64,000 nt of DNA from Achromobacter aegrifaciens (GTDB lineage Bacteria; Pseudomonadota; Gammaproteobacteria; Burkholderiales; Burkholderiaceae_B), in assembly GCF_902859735.1 (NCBI RefSeq), contig NZ_CADIJY010000005.1, positions 1-64,000 of the forward strand, read 5' to 3'. Position 1 is the first letter of the stretch; each line of letters begins with the position of its first letter. A program made the translations under genes and the position numbers. Under the pieces are notes generated by a model. The model saw nothing but the letters and a program-made list of their open reading frames with translations, was not told the DNA's origin and made no database searches. Positions 28,906-37,733 of this stretch are shown here, in pieces.

Positions 28906-29703
28906 ATGAGCAACAACGACCGCGACCAGCGTATTGGCGACGTCATGCTGGACATGCAGAACATCTCGCTGTCCTTCGGCGGCGTGAAAGCGCTGACGGA
29001 CATTTCGTTCAACGTGCGCGAACACGAGATCCGCGCCATCATCGGCCCCAACGGCGCCGGCAAGAGCTCGATGCTCAACGTCATCAACGGCGTCTATACA
29101 CCGCAGCAAGGCGGCATCGAATTCCGCGGCGAGCGCTTCTCGCGCATGAATCCGCGCCGCGCCGCTGAAATGGGCATCGCGCGCACGTTCCAGAACCTGG
29201 CCCTGTTCAAGGGCATGAGCGTGCTGGACAACATCATGACCGGCCGCAACCTGCGCATGAAGTGCGGACTGCTGGCCCAGGCCTTCCGCCTGGGCCCGGC
29301 CGAGCGCGAAGAAATCAAACACCGCGAGTTCGTCGAAAACATCGTCGACTTCCTGGAAATCCAGGCCTACCGCAAGACGCCCGTGGGCCGCCTGCCCTAC
29401 GGCCTGCAAAAGCGCGTGGACCTGGGCCGCGCGCTGGCAATGGAGCCGCGCCTGCTGCTGTTGGACGAACCCATGGCCGGCATGAACATCGAAGAGAAGC
29501 AGGACATGAGCCGCTTCATCCTGGATGTGAACGACGAGTTCGGCACCACCATCGTGCTGATCGAGCACGACATGGGCGTGGTCATGGACATCTCGGACCG
29601 CGTCGTGGTGCTGGACTACGGCAAGAAGATCGGCGACGGCAAGCCGGACGAGGTCCGTGCCAACGAAGACGTGATCCGAGCTTACCTCGGCGTATCGCAC
29701 TAA
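28906..29703 (+). CDS. Liv-type ABC transporter ATPase (LivG-like)
   Basis: The 265-residue ATP-binding subunit has Walker A GPNGAGKSSMLNVING near residue 47, RTFQNLALFKGMSVLDNIMTG as the Q-loop region, the signature-like LPYGLQKRVDLGRALAMEP and Walker B LLLLDEPMAGMN. As in other LivG proteins the LSGGQ motif is degenerate. It begins five bases after the acyl-CoA synthetase stop. It works with the LivH/LivM-like permeases encoded next. Confidence 0.92.
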   Translation: MSNNDRDQRIGDVMLDMQNISLSFGGVKALTDISFNVREHEIRAIIGPNGAGKSSMLNVINGVYTPQQGGIEFRGERFSRMNPRRAAEMGIARTFQNLALFKGMSVLDNIMTGRNLRMKCGLLAQAFRLGPAEREEIKHREFVENIVDFLEIQAYRKTPVGRLPYGLQKRVDLGRALAMEPRLLLLDEPMAGMNIEEKQDMSRFILDVNDEFGTTIVLIEHDMGVVMDISDRVVVLDYGKKIGDGKPDEVRANEDVIRAYLGVSH

Positions 29704-29714
29704 GGCGGACAGAC

Positions 29715-30644
29715 ATGGGATTTTTTCTAGAGACCTTACTCGGCGGCCTGATGAGCGGCATGCTGTACGCGCTGATCGGCCTGGGCTTCGTGCTGATCTT
29801 CAAGGCATCCGGCGTCTTCAACTTCGCGCAGGGCGCAATGGTGCTGGTCGCCGCGCTGTCCATGGCCCGCTTCTCGGAGTGGCTGCCGCGCTGGTTCGGC
29901 TTTGACAACATGATCCTGGCCAATGTGCTGGCCTTCATCGTCAGCGCCATCGTGATGTTCCTGCTGGCGGTCGCCATCGAACGCTTCGTGCTGCGCCACC
30001 TGGTCAACCAGGAGGCCACCACCTTGCTGATGGCCACGCTGGGCATCAGCTACTTCCTGGACGGCCTGGGCCAGATCACCTTCGGCAGCTCGGTGTACTC
30101 CATCAACGTCGGCATGCCCAAGGATCCCCTGATGATCCTGGACTCGGTCTTCGAGGGAGGGCTGCTGATCAACCTGGAAGACCTGACGGCAGCGGTGATC
30201 GCCGCCCTGCTGGTGGCCGCGCTGGCCCTGTTCTTCCAGTACACCTCGACCGGCCGCGCCCTGCGCGCGGTGGCCGACGACCACCAGGCCGCGCAGTCCA
30301 TCGGCATTCCGCTGAACCGCATCTGGGTGATCGTCTGGAGCGTGGCGGGGCTGGTGGCGCTGGTGGCCGGGATCATCTGGGGCTCGAAATTTGGCGTGCA
30401 GTTCACGCTGTCCACCGCGGCGCTGCGGGCGCTGCCGGTGGTGATCCTGGGCGGCCTGACTTCGGTGCCGGGCGCCATCCTGGGCGGCCTGATCATCGGC
30501 GTGGGCGAAAAGCTGTCCGAGGTCTATCTGGGGTCGCTGGTAGGCGGCGGTATCGAAATCTGGTTCGCCTATGTGCTGGCGCTGGTGTTCCTGCTGTTCC
30601 GTCCGCAAGGGCTGTTCGGCGAGAAGATCATCGACCGTGTCTGA
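29715..30644 (+). CDS. Liv-type ABC transporter permease (LivH-like)
   Basis: The 309-residue inner-membrane permease has about eight hydrophobic segments. MSGMLYALIGLGFVLIFKASGVFNFAQGAMVLVAA at its start and VVILGGLTSVPGAILGGLIIG near the end are LivH hallmarks. The ATG at 29715 places the first helix at the N-terminus and sits 11 bases after the LivG-like stop; longer in-frame starts lie inside the preceding gene. It partners the LivM-like permease 26 nt downstream. Confidence 0.92.
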   Translation: MGFFLETLLGGLMSGMLYALIGLGFVLIFKASGVFNFAQGAMVLVAALSMARFSEWLPRWFGFDNMILANVLAFIVSAIVMFLLAVAIERFVLRHLVNQEATTLLMATLGISYFLDGLGQITFGSSVYSINVGMPKDPLMILDSVFEGGLLINLEDLTAAVIAALLVAALALFFQYTSTGRALRAVADDHQAAQSIGIPLNRIWVIVWSVAGLVALVAGIIWGSKFGVQFTLSTAALRALPVVILGGLTSVPGAILGGLIIGVGEKLSEVYLGSLVGGGIEIWFAYVLALVFLLFRPQGLFGEKIIDRV

Positions 30645-30670
30645 GCCCACAGGCCCTCTAGGATAAAAAC

Positions 30671-31735
30671 ATGTTCTATCGCGAAAACGGCCAATTCAAG
30701 ACCAGCTATCGCGCTGACCAGCAGATCTTTCCGATCCGCCAGGACCGCATCTTCATCTGGCTGCTGCTGGCGGTGGCGTTCATCGCCATCCCGGCCATGG
30801 CCAGCGACTACCTGCTGCGCGCCATCCTGATCCCGTTCCTGATCCTGGCGCTGGCCGCCGTGGGCTTGAACATCCTGGTGGGCTATTGCGGCCAGATCTC
30901 GCTGGGCACGGGCGCCTTCATGGCGGTGGGCGCCTATGCAGCCTGGAACTTCGGCGTGCGCTTTCCCGGCATGCCGCTGGTCATCCAGATCCTGCTGGGC
31001 GGCTTCTTCGCCACCATCGTGGGCGTGATCTTCGGCATACCCAGCCTGCGCATCCGCGGCCTGTACCTGGCGGTGGCGACGCTGGCCGCGCAATTCTTCG
31101 TGGACTGGGCGTTCCTGCGCATCCCCTTCTTCACCAACTACTCGTCGTCCGGCAACGTCTCGGTGCCGCCGCTGACCGCCTTCGGCCTGCCGGTGCAGAG
31201 CGCGCTGGAGAAGTACCTGTTCGTGCTGATCCTGGTCGTCATCTTCAGCCTGCTTGCCAAGAACCTGGTACGCGGCGCCATCGGCCGGCAGTGGATGGCG
31301 ATCCGCGACATGGACGTGGCGGCCTCCGTCATCGGCATCCGCCCGATGTACGCCAAGCTCACGGCCTTCGCGGTCAGCTCGTTCATCGTCGGCGTGGCCG
31401 GGGCCTTGTGGGGCTACATCCACCTGGGGTCCTGGGAACCGCTGGCGTTCGACCTGACGCGTTCGTTCCAGCTGCTGTTCATGGTCATCATCGGCGGGCT
31501 GGGTTCGATCATCGGCAGCTTCTTCGGCGCGGCCTTCATCGTGCTGGTGCCGGTGGCGCTGTCCAACATCCCGCATGCGCTGGGCATCCCCCTGTCGGTG
31601 GACACGGCCGCGCACATCGAACACATGGTGTTCGGCGCGCTGATCGTGTTCTTCCTGATCGCCGAACCGCACGGGCTGGCCAGGCTGTGGAGCATCGGCA
31701 AGGAGAAGTTGCGCATCTGGCCCTTCCCGCATTAA
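30671..31735 (+). CDS. Liv-type ABC transporter permease (LivM-like)
   Basis: The 354-residue permease has about nine to ten hydrophobic segments. LNILVGYCGQISLGTGAFMAVGAYAAW and GQWMAIRDMDVAASVIGIRP correspond to the conserved LivM blocks, and FQLLFMVIIGGLGSIIGSFFGA is the EAA-like loop. Unlike the first operon, no ATPase is fused to its C-terminus. A multi-hairpin repeat separates it from the binding-protein gene. Confidence 0.92.
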   Translation: MFYRENGQFKTSYRADQQIFPIRQDRIFIWLLLAVAFIAIPAMASDYLLRAILIPFLILALAAVGLNILVGYCGQISLGTGAFMAVGAYAAWNFGVRFPGMPLVIQILLGGFFATIVGVIFGIPSLRIRGLYLAVATLAAQFFVDWAFLRIPFFTNYSSSGNVSVPPLTAFGLPVQSALEKYLFVLILVVIFSLLAKNLVRGAIGRQWMAIRDMDVAASVIGIRPMYAKLTAFAVSSFIVGVAGALWGYIHLGSWEPLAFDLTRSFQLLFMVIIGGLGSIIGSFFGAAFIVLVPVALSNIPHALGIPLSVDTAAHIEHMVFGALIVFFLIAEPHGLARLWSIGKEKLRIWPFPH

Positions 31736-31745
31736 GGATAAGACC

Positions 31746-31830
31746 CACCCCCGAAGCGCCTTCGGCGCTTCCCCCTCAAGGGGGCGCCGCTGGGGACCGG
31801 CAAAGCCGGATCCGCCGCGGCCCGGATGGA
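31746..31830 (+). repeat. GC-rich multi-hairpin repeat, copy B
   Basis: CCCCGAAGCGCC-TTC-GGCGCTTC forms an 8-bp stem, then CCCCC faces GGGGG, then CCGGC-AAA-GCCGG, then CCGCCGCGG. It begins about 10 bases after the stop of the LivM-like gene. Same layout as copies at 15208 and 33301. Inside an operon it may set different mRNA levels for permease and binding protein. Confidence 0.75.
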
Positions 31831-31962
31831 GTGGCCTAAGTTTTGATCACCGTCGGCAGTAGCGGCATGAGCGCTGCAACCGGCATCCTGAATACCCGGC
31901 TCAAGACCGGGCCAATCCCGGTGTCCCAGGGTTTACTGACCCAAACACCACGCAGGAGGTAA

Positions 31963-33300
31963 ATGGAGATGAAGCGTCTTAACCTGAAGTTGGCGGCAGC
32001 TTTGATGGCCGCAGCCGGCGCCGCAGGCGCCGTGGCCACGCCGGCAATGGCGGCGGAAGAGCAGTTCGTTCCGTTGCTGGTGTATCGCACCGGGTCCTTC
32101 GCGCCCCTGGGCATTCCCTGGGCCGACGGCAAGCTGGACTATCTGAAGCTGGTCAACGAACGCGATGGCGGCGTCAACGGCGTCAAGATCACGTACGAGG
32201 AATGCGAAACCGCCTATGCCACCGACCGCGGCGTGGAATGCTACGAGCGCCTGAAGGGCAAGGGCACCGGCGCATCGGGCTTCGACACCCAGTCCACCGG
32301 CATCACCTTCGCCGTCAGCGACAAGGCCATGGTCGACAAGGTCCCGGTCGAAACGATGGGCTACGGCCTGTCGCAGTCGGTCGATGGCAGCGTGTTCGAG
32401 TGGAACTTCCCGTTGCTGGGCACCTACTGGACCGCGGCCGACGTGATGATCCAGGACATCGCCAAGAAAGAAGGCGGCATGGACAAGCTCAAGGGCAAGA
32501 AGATCGCCCTGGTCTACCACGACTCGCCATATGGCAAGGAACCTATCCCCCTGCTGCAGAAGCGCGCGGCCAAGGAAGGCTTCGAGCTGGTGCTCTATCC
32601 CGTGACCGCTCCCGGCGTGGAACAGAAGTCCACCTGGCTGCAGATCCGCCAGGCGCGCCCCAACTACGTGCTGCTGTGGAGCGCCGGCATCATGACGCCG
32701 ACCGCTATCCGCGAAGCCCAGGCCAGCGGCTATCCGCGCGACAAGATGTACGCCATCTGGTGGGCCGGCTCTGAAGGCGACGTGAAGGACCTGGGCGATG
32801 TCGCCAAGGGCTACAACGCCATCACCATCCACAACAGCGGCGCCGAGCACGACAAGGTCTACGACGACCTGAAGAAGTTCGTCTACGACAAGGGCCAGGG
32901 TTCGGACAAGACCGGCAAGACCACGCTGGGCACCATCGCCCACACCCGCGGCATGATGATCTCGATGCTGCAGGTGGAAGCGATCCGCACCGCGCAGGAA
33001 AAGTTCGGCAAGGGCAAGGCGCTGACGCCAGAGCAGGTCCGCTGGGGCTTCGAGAACCTGAACCTGACGCAGGAAAAGCTGGACAAGCTGGGCTTCGGCC
33101 AGATCATGCGTCCGGTCAAGACCTCGTGCAGCAACCACAAGGGCGACGACTGGGCCCGCATCGTGCAGTGGGACGGCGCGAAGTTCAAGGTGGTCTCCGA
33201 CTGGTATCAGTCGGACAAGACCATCCTGGACCCCATGGTGAAGGAAGGCGCCGCCAAGTACGCGAAGGAAAAGAACATCACGCCCCGCAAGTGTGAGTAG
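31963..33300 (+). CDS. Liv-type ABC transporter, periplasmic substrate-binding protein
   Basis: The 445-residue secreted protein is longer than typical LivJ/LivK (about 370). A signal peptide runs to about residue 31 (PAMA-AEE). The mature part begins EQFVPLLVYRTGSFAPLGIP, a wording usual for binding proteins found next to acyl-CoA ligases rather than for leucine-binding proteins. AGGAGG lies three bases before the ATG at 31963 and nine before a second ATG at 31969, so either may be used. Between it and its neighbours lie repeat copies B and C. Confidence 0.87.
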   Translation: MEMKRLNLKLAAALMAAAGAAGAVATPAMAAEEQFVPLLVYRTGSFAPLGIPWADGKLDYLKLVNERDGGVNGVKITYEECETAYATDRGVECYERLKGKGTGASGFDTQSTGITFAVSDKAMVDKVPVETMGYGLSQSVDGSVFEWNFPLLGTYWTAADVMIQDIAKKEGGMDKLKGKKIALVYHDSPYGKEPIPLLQKRAAKEGFELVLYPVTAPGVEQKSTWLQIRQARPNYVLLWSAGIMTPTAIREAQASGYPRDKMYAIWWAGSEGDVKDLGDVAKGYNAITIHNSGAEHDKVYDDLKKFVYDKGQGSDKTGKTTLGTIAHTRGMMISMLQVEAIRTAQEKFGKGKALTPEQVRWGFENLNLTQEKLDKLGFGQIMRPVKTSCSNHKGDDWARIVQWDGAKFKVVSDWYQSDKTILDPMVKEGAAKYAKEKNITPRKCE

Positions 33301-33390
33301 TCCCCCCGAAGCACCTGCGGTGCCTCCCCCCAAGGGGCGCCGCGCGCGGACCGGCAAAGCCGGCTCCGCGGCGGCCCCGCTTGAGCCGCG
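33301..33390 (+). repeat. GC-rich multi-hairpin repeat, copy C
   Basis: It starts at the base after the binding-protein stop. The first stem is GCACC-TGC-GGTGC, where copies A and B have GCGC(C)/(G)GCGC: both sides changed together. CCCC/GGGG and CCGGC-AAA-GCCGG follow as in the other copies, then CCGCGGCGG. Confidence 0.75.
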
Positions 33391-33489
33391 CCGGCTGCAT
33401 GCGGCGCAGGTACCGCCGATGCAGAGGATGTTGATACGAACCGGCTGCCGTCCCTTGGGACTGGCAGTCGCCACACCGCAGGAACCTTT

Positions 33490-34329
33490 ATGAACGACGC
33501 CAATATTGCTGCCACGACAGACACCCCCAAGGTGCTGCTCGACGTGAACGGCATCGAGGTGATCTACAACCACGTGATCCTGGTGCTCAAGGGCGTTTCC
33601 CTGCAAGTGCCGGAAGGCAAGATCGTGGCCTTGCTGGGCGCTAACGGCGCGGGCAAGACCACCACCTTGCGCGCCATCTCGAACCTGCTCAAGGGCGAGC
33701 GCGGCGACGTCACCAAGGGCCATATCCAGTACCGCAACCAGCGCATCGAAAAGCTGTCGCCGGCGGAATTGGTCAAGCGCGGAGTGGTGCAGGTGATGGA
33801 AGGCCGGCATTGCTTTGCCCACCTGACCATCGAGGAAAACCTGCTGACCGGCGCCTACACGCGCAGCATGAGCCGCGCCGATACCGCGGCGGCGCTGGAC
33901 CGCGTCTACCAGTATTTCCCCCGCCTGAAGCAGCGCCGCGCCAGCCAGTCCGGCTACACCTCGGGCGGCGAACAGCAGATGACCGCCATCGGCCGCGCGC
34001 TGATGGCCAACCCCAACATGATCTTGCTGGACGAGCCCTCCATGGGGCTGGCGCCGCAGATCGTCGAAGAAATTTTCGAGATCGTGCGCGACCTGAACCA
34101 GCGCGAGCGCGTCAGCTTCCTCTTGGCCGAGCAGAACACCAACATTGCACTGCGCTACGCCGACTACGGCTACATCCTGGAAAACGGCCGCGTGATGATG
34201 GATGGCGCGGCGGCCGACCTGGCCCAGAACGAGGACGTGAAAGAGTTCTATCTGGGCATCTCCAGCGGCGAACGCAAGAGTTTCCGCGACAACAAGTTCT
34301 ACCGCCGGCGCAAGCGCTGGCTGGCGTGA
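33490..34329 (+). CDS. Liv-type ABC transporter ATPase (LivF-like)
   Basis: The 279-residue ATP-binding subunit has Walker A GANGAGKTTTLRAISN near residue 51, the signature YTSGGEQQMTAIGRALM, Walker B MILLDEPSMGLAP and a C-terminal extension ending KFYRRRKRWLA, about 35 residues longer than ordinary LivF. It pairs with the LivG-like ATPase. Downstream, 28 bases separate it from the PaaK-like gene. Confidence 0.9.
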   Translation: MNDANIAATTDTPKVLLDVNGIEVIYNHVILVLKGVSLQVPEGKIVALLGANGAGKTTTLRAISNLLKGERGDVTKGHIQYRNQRIEKLSPAELVKRGVVQVMEGRHCFAHLTIEENLLTGAYTRSMSRADTAAALDRVYQYFPRLKQRRASQSGYTSGGEQQMTAIGRALMANPNMILLDEPSMGLAPQIVEEIFEIVRDLNQRERVSFLLAEQNTNIALRYADYGYILENGRVMMDGAAADLAQNEDVKEFYLGISSGERKSFRDNKFYRRRKRWLA

Positions 34330-34357
34330 TTCCTGGCATACGAGAGGGTGTGATCCC

Positions 34358-35626
34358 ATGTCCCAGTTTTTCGATGTTCTCGAAACCAGAGCGCCCGAGC
34401 AACGCGAGCGCGAGCTGATGGCCGCCCTGCCCGGCGCGATCGCGCGGGCCATTGCGCGTGCGCCCGCCATCGCCGAGCAGCTGCGCGGCATCGACCCCGC
34501 CACCATCACGTCGCGCGCAGCGCTGGCGACCCTGCCGGTGCTGCGCAAGCACGAACTGCTGGAACGCCAGCAGCACAGCCGCGCCGACGCGGCCGCGCCT
34601 GCCGGACCGCAGAAAGCCTTCGGCGGCTTCTCCGCCATCGGTTGGGGCGAGGCGATGCGGGTGTTCGCGTCTCCCGGCCCCATCTATGAGCCGGAGAGCG
34701 CGCGCAGCGATTATTGGCGCTTTGCCCGCGCCCTGCACGCGGCCGGGTTTCGCGCCGGCGAGCTGGCCTACAACTGCTTTTCCTATCACTTCACACCCGC
34801 GGGCTCCATGATGGAAACCGCGGCGCATGCCGTGGGCTGCACCGTGTTTCCCGGCGGCACCGGCCAGACGGAACAGCAGGTGCGCGCGATCCAGGATCTG
34901 GCGCCCACCGGCTATACCGGCACGCCCAGCTTCCTCAAGATCATCCTTGAAAAGGCCGACGAACTGGGTGTGAAGCTGGATTCGCTACGCCGCGCGCTGG
35001 TGTCCGGCGAAGCATTCCCCCCATCCCTGCGCGACTGGCTGGCCGCGCGCGGCATCGACGGCTACCAGGCCTACGGCAGCGCCGACCTGGGCATGGTCGC
35101 GTTTGAAACGCCGGCGCGTGAGGGCTTGGTGCTGGGCGAAGACATCATCGTCGAGATCGTGCGCCCCGGCACCGGCGAACCCGTGCCGGATGGCGAGGTC
35201 GGCGAGGTCGTGGTCACCACCTTGAACCCGGACTATCCGCTGGTGCGCTTCGGCACCGGCGACCTGTCCGCCGTCATGCCCGGCATCTCGCCCTGCGGAC
35301 GCACCAACACCCGCATCAAAGGCTGGATGGGACGCGCGGACCAGACCACCAAGGTGCGCGGCATGTTCGTGCATCCGTCGCAGGTAGCCGACGTGGCGCG
35401 CCGCCACCCCGAGATCCTGCGCGCGCGGCTGGTGATCAGCGGCAGCACGGGTTCCGACCGCATGGTGCTCAAAGTGGAATCGCGGGTGCGCAGCGAAGAG
35501 CTCGGCAAGCGCATCGCCGAATCGGTGCGCGACGTGACCAAGCTGCGCAGCGACGTGGAGTGGGTGGATGCGGATGGCCTGCCGAACGACGGCAAGGTCA
35601 TCGACGATATCCGCACCTACGAGTAA
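34358..35626 (+). CDS. PaaK-like (phenylacetate-CoA ligase family) protein with altered P-loop
   Basis: The 422-residue protein has the adenylate-forming ligase architecture of PaaK. AYNCFSYHFTPAGSMMETAA, GGTGQTEQQVRAIQDL, GYTGTPSFLKIILEKA and YGSADLGMVAFET correspond to PaaK core segments. The end LPNDGKVIDDIRTYE carries a candidate adenylation lysine. Where the phosphate-binding SSGTTG loop is expected, the sequence reads VFASPGPIYEPES, so that motif is missing. It may act on an unusual substrate or play a non-canonical role. It is the last gene of the ABC/ligase operon and ends 18 bp from the convergent TauE-like gene. Confidence 0.8.
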   Translation: MSQFFDVLETRAPEQRERELMAALPGAIARAIARAPAIAEQLRGIDPATITSRAALATLPVLRKHELLERQQHSRADAAAPAGPQKAFGGFSAIGWGEAMRVFASPGPIYEPESARSDYWRFARALHAAGFRAGELAYNCFSYHFTPAGSMMETAAHAVGCTVFPGGTGQTEQQVRAIQDLAPTGYTGTPSFLKIILEKADELGVKLDSLRRALVSGEAFPPSLRDWLAARGIDGYQAYGSADLGMVAFETPAREGLVLGEDIIVEIVRPGTGEPVPDGEVGEVVVTTLNPDYPLVRFGTGDLSAVMPGISPCGRTNTRIKGWMGRADQTTKVRGMFVHPSQVADVARRHPEILRARLVISGSTGSDRMVLKVESRVRSEELGKRIAESVRDVTKLRSDVEWVDADGLPNDGKVIDDIRTYE

Positions 35627-35644
35627 ACCGCGCTGCTCACGGCC

Positions 35645-36472
35645 TCATGCGGCCGCGAGCAGCGCCAGCACACCCTTCATCAGCATCGCCACGGCCACCA
35701 GGCCCGCGAACAGCGCGAAACTCTGCTGCAGACGGCGCGGGGGAAACCGGTCGGCCACCTTGCGCCCTCCCAGCATGCCCAACACCGCCGCCGCGGTAAA
35801 AGGCGCGGCGATGCGCCAGTCCAGATGCCCGCCCGCCGCCGCGGCCACGACGCCGCTGGCCGACACCAACGCGATCACTGCCAGCGAGGTGCCGACGATG
35901 GCCTGCATGCTGAGGTCCGTGGCGCGCCGCAGCGCGGGCACGATGACGAAGCCGCCCCCCACGCCCAGGAGGCCGGAGAGGAAACCGGCGATCAACCCCG
36001 CCCCCGTCAAGGCGCGCGCGCAGGGCGCGGTCCAGCGCAGCCGGCCAGTGCTGGCATTGAGCTGGCAGGGCGGCGTGCGCGGCGCGGCCTGCGCCGCCGC
36101 GGGCTTGTTGCCCTGGTTCCACATGCGCCAGGCCACCATGCCCAGCACGCCGGCAAAGATGATGGCCAACGGCGCATTGGGCAGACGCCGCGCCGCCCAC
36201 AAGCCCAACGGCGACACCAGGATGCCGGTGGCCGCCATGAAGCCCGCTGCGCGATAGCGCACCTGCCCTTTGCGCAAGCCCAGCACCGCGCCCAACGCGG
36301 CCGACAACCCCACCGCCAGCAAGGCGATGGGTGCGGCCTGCGACACCTGCAAATGCAGGCCGAAGACCAGCAGAGGCACCGCCATGATGGCCCCGCCCGC
36401 GCCGGTCAGCCCGAGTATCAGGCCGACGCACGCCCCCAGCGCCGCACTGACGGCCAATACCGTATCGATCAT
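35645..36472 (-). CDS. TauE/SafE-family sulfite/anion exporter
   Basis: The 275-residue inner-membrane protein has about eight hydrophobic segments in two repeats. GLILGLTGAGGAIMAVPLLVF in the first half and GLIAGFLSGLLGVGGGFVIVP in the second are the TauE/SafE signature loops. Members export sulfite, sulfoacetate or related sulfur anions. It starts seven bases after the sulfide:quinone oxidoreductase gene, which implies it disposes of a sulfur anion made by this pathway. Confidence 0.85.
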   Translation of the reverse strand: MIDTVLAVSAALGACVGLILGLTGAGGAIMAVPLLVFGLHLQVSQAAPIALLAVGLSAALGAVLGLRKGQVRYRAAGFMAATGILVSPLGLWAARRLPNAPLAIIFAGVLGMVAWRMWNQGNKPAAAQAAPRTPPCQLNASTGRLRWTAPCARALTGAGLIAGFLSGLLGVGGGFVIVPALRRATDLSMQAIVGTSLAVIALVSASGVVAAAAGGHLDWRIAAPFTAAAVLGMLGGRKVADRFPPRRLQQSFALFAGLVAVAMLMKGVLALLAAA

Positions 36473-36479
36473 GAGACGC

Positions 36480-37715
36480 TCAGTTGCCCAACGGGCGGGC
36501 CAGCCATTCGCGGCCCTTTAGCATGCCGTTCCAGTAGATCCAGGGCAGCAGCGTCGCCTTGAGGAACCAGGCGCTCTTGCGCGGCACGGTCGGGTCCAGC
36601 GGGAAGGTGGGCAGGAGTTTGCCGCCGTAGCCGAACTCGGCCAGCACGATGCGTCCGCGCTCCACCGTCAGCGGGCAGGAGCCATAGCCGTCGTACTTGA
36701 CGGGCATGGCATGGCCTTCGCGCAGCGCCAGCAGATTTTCCGCCACCGTGACGATCTGTTTGCGCGCAGCCGCGGCGGTCTTGGCGTTGCTGGTGCAGAT
36801 GCCGTCGCCCAGCCCGAACACGTTGCCATGGCGCACGTGCAACAGCGTGGACGGGTCCACTTCGCACCAGCCGGCGGCGTCCGCCAGCGGGCTGTTCTTC
36901 AGGAAGTCATGCGGCACCTGCGGCGGGACCGCGTGCAGCATGTCGAAGGATTTCTCCACGCGCGTCACCGCGCCGTCGGCGTTCTTGAGATCGAACCAGG
37001 CCTTGCGCGCCGCGCCGTCCACCGCCACCAGCGCCGAGTTGAAGGCCAGCGCGATGCCATAGCTTTCGACATAGCGCATCAGCGGCGGAACGAACGTCGG
37101 CACGCCGAACAGCGCCGCGCCCGCCAGGTCGAACTCCACGTCGATGCGGTCCAGCACGCCGGTGCGCTTCCAGTGGTCGCAGGCCAGGTACATGGCCTTT
37201 TGCGGCGCGCCGGCGCATTTGATGGGCATGGCCGGCTGCGTGAACAGCGCCCGCCCGCCCTTCAACCCGCGCACCAGTTCCCAGGTATAGGGCGCCAGGT
37301 CATAGCGGTAGTTGGAGCTGACGCCGTTCTTGCCCAGCGTGTCGGCCAGGCCCTCGACCTTGTCCCACGCCAGGCGCAGGCCGGGGCAGACGATCAGTTG
37401 CTGGTAGCTCACCGCCCGGCCGTCGGACAGCAGCACGCGGTTGGCCTCGGGTTCGAAGCCCGCCGCTGCCGCCTGCAGCCAAGTGGCGCGCCTGGGCATG
37501 ACGTCGCGGGTCGGGCGCACGGTCTTGGCGATGTCGAAAGCGCCGCCGCCCACCAGCGTCCAGGCCGGCTGGTAGTAGTGCTTGTCGCTGGGTTCGATGA
37601 CGCCGATGCGCAGGTCCGGGCGGCGACGCAGCAGACTGGCGGTGACGCCTATGCCCGCCGATCCGCCGCCCACCACCACCACATCGAAATCGCGCTGCGC
37701 CTCTGCTGTCGGCAT
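36480..37715 (-). CDS. sqr: Type II sulfide:quinone oxidoreductase (SQR)
   Basis: The 411-residue flavoprotein oxidises sulfide to sulfane sulfur/persulfide and passes electrons to quinone. The FAD-binding VVVVGGGSAGIGVTAS lies at residues 12-27. The two cysteines expected to carry the sulfane intermediate are Cys167 in IKCAGAPQKAMYL and Cys347 in YDGYGSCPLT. ADAAGWCEVD and GDGICTSNAKTAAA also follow the wording of the type II branch that includes mitochondrial SQOR. The C-terminal hydrophobic/aromatic stretch (FLKATLLPWIYWNGMLKG) should anchor it to the membrane. It is co-directional with YeeE-like, BigR-like and TauE-like genes. Confidence 0.92.
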   Translation of the reverse strand: MPTAEAQRDFDVVVVGGGSAGIGVTASLLRRRPDLRIGVIEPSDKHYYQPAWTLVGGGAFDIAKTVRPTRDVMPRRATWLQAAAAGFEPEANRVLLSDGRAVSYQQLIVCPGLRLAWDKVEGLADTLGKNGVSSNYRYDLAPYTWELVRGLKGGRALFTQPAMPIKCAGAPQKAMYLACDHWKRTGVLDRIDVEFDLAGAALFGVPTFVPPLMRYVESYGIALAFNSALVAVDGAARKAWFDLKNADGAVTRVEKSFDMLHAVPPQVPHDFLKNSPLADAAGWCEVDPSTLLHVRHGNVFGLGDGICTSNAKTAAAARKQIVTVAENLLALREGHAMPVKYDGYGSCPLTVERGRIVLAEFGYGGKLLPTFPLDPTVPRKSAWFLKATLLPWIYWNGMLKGREWLARPLGN

Positions 37716-37733
37716 GCTTGTCTCCTCGCCGGT

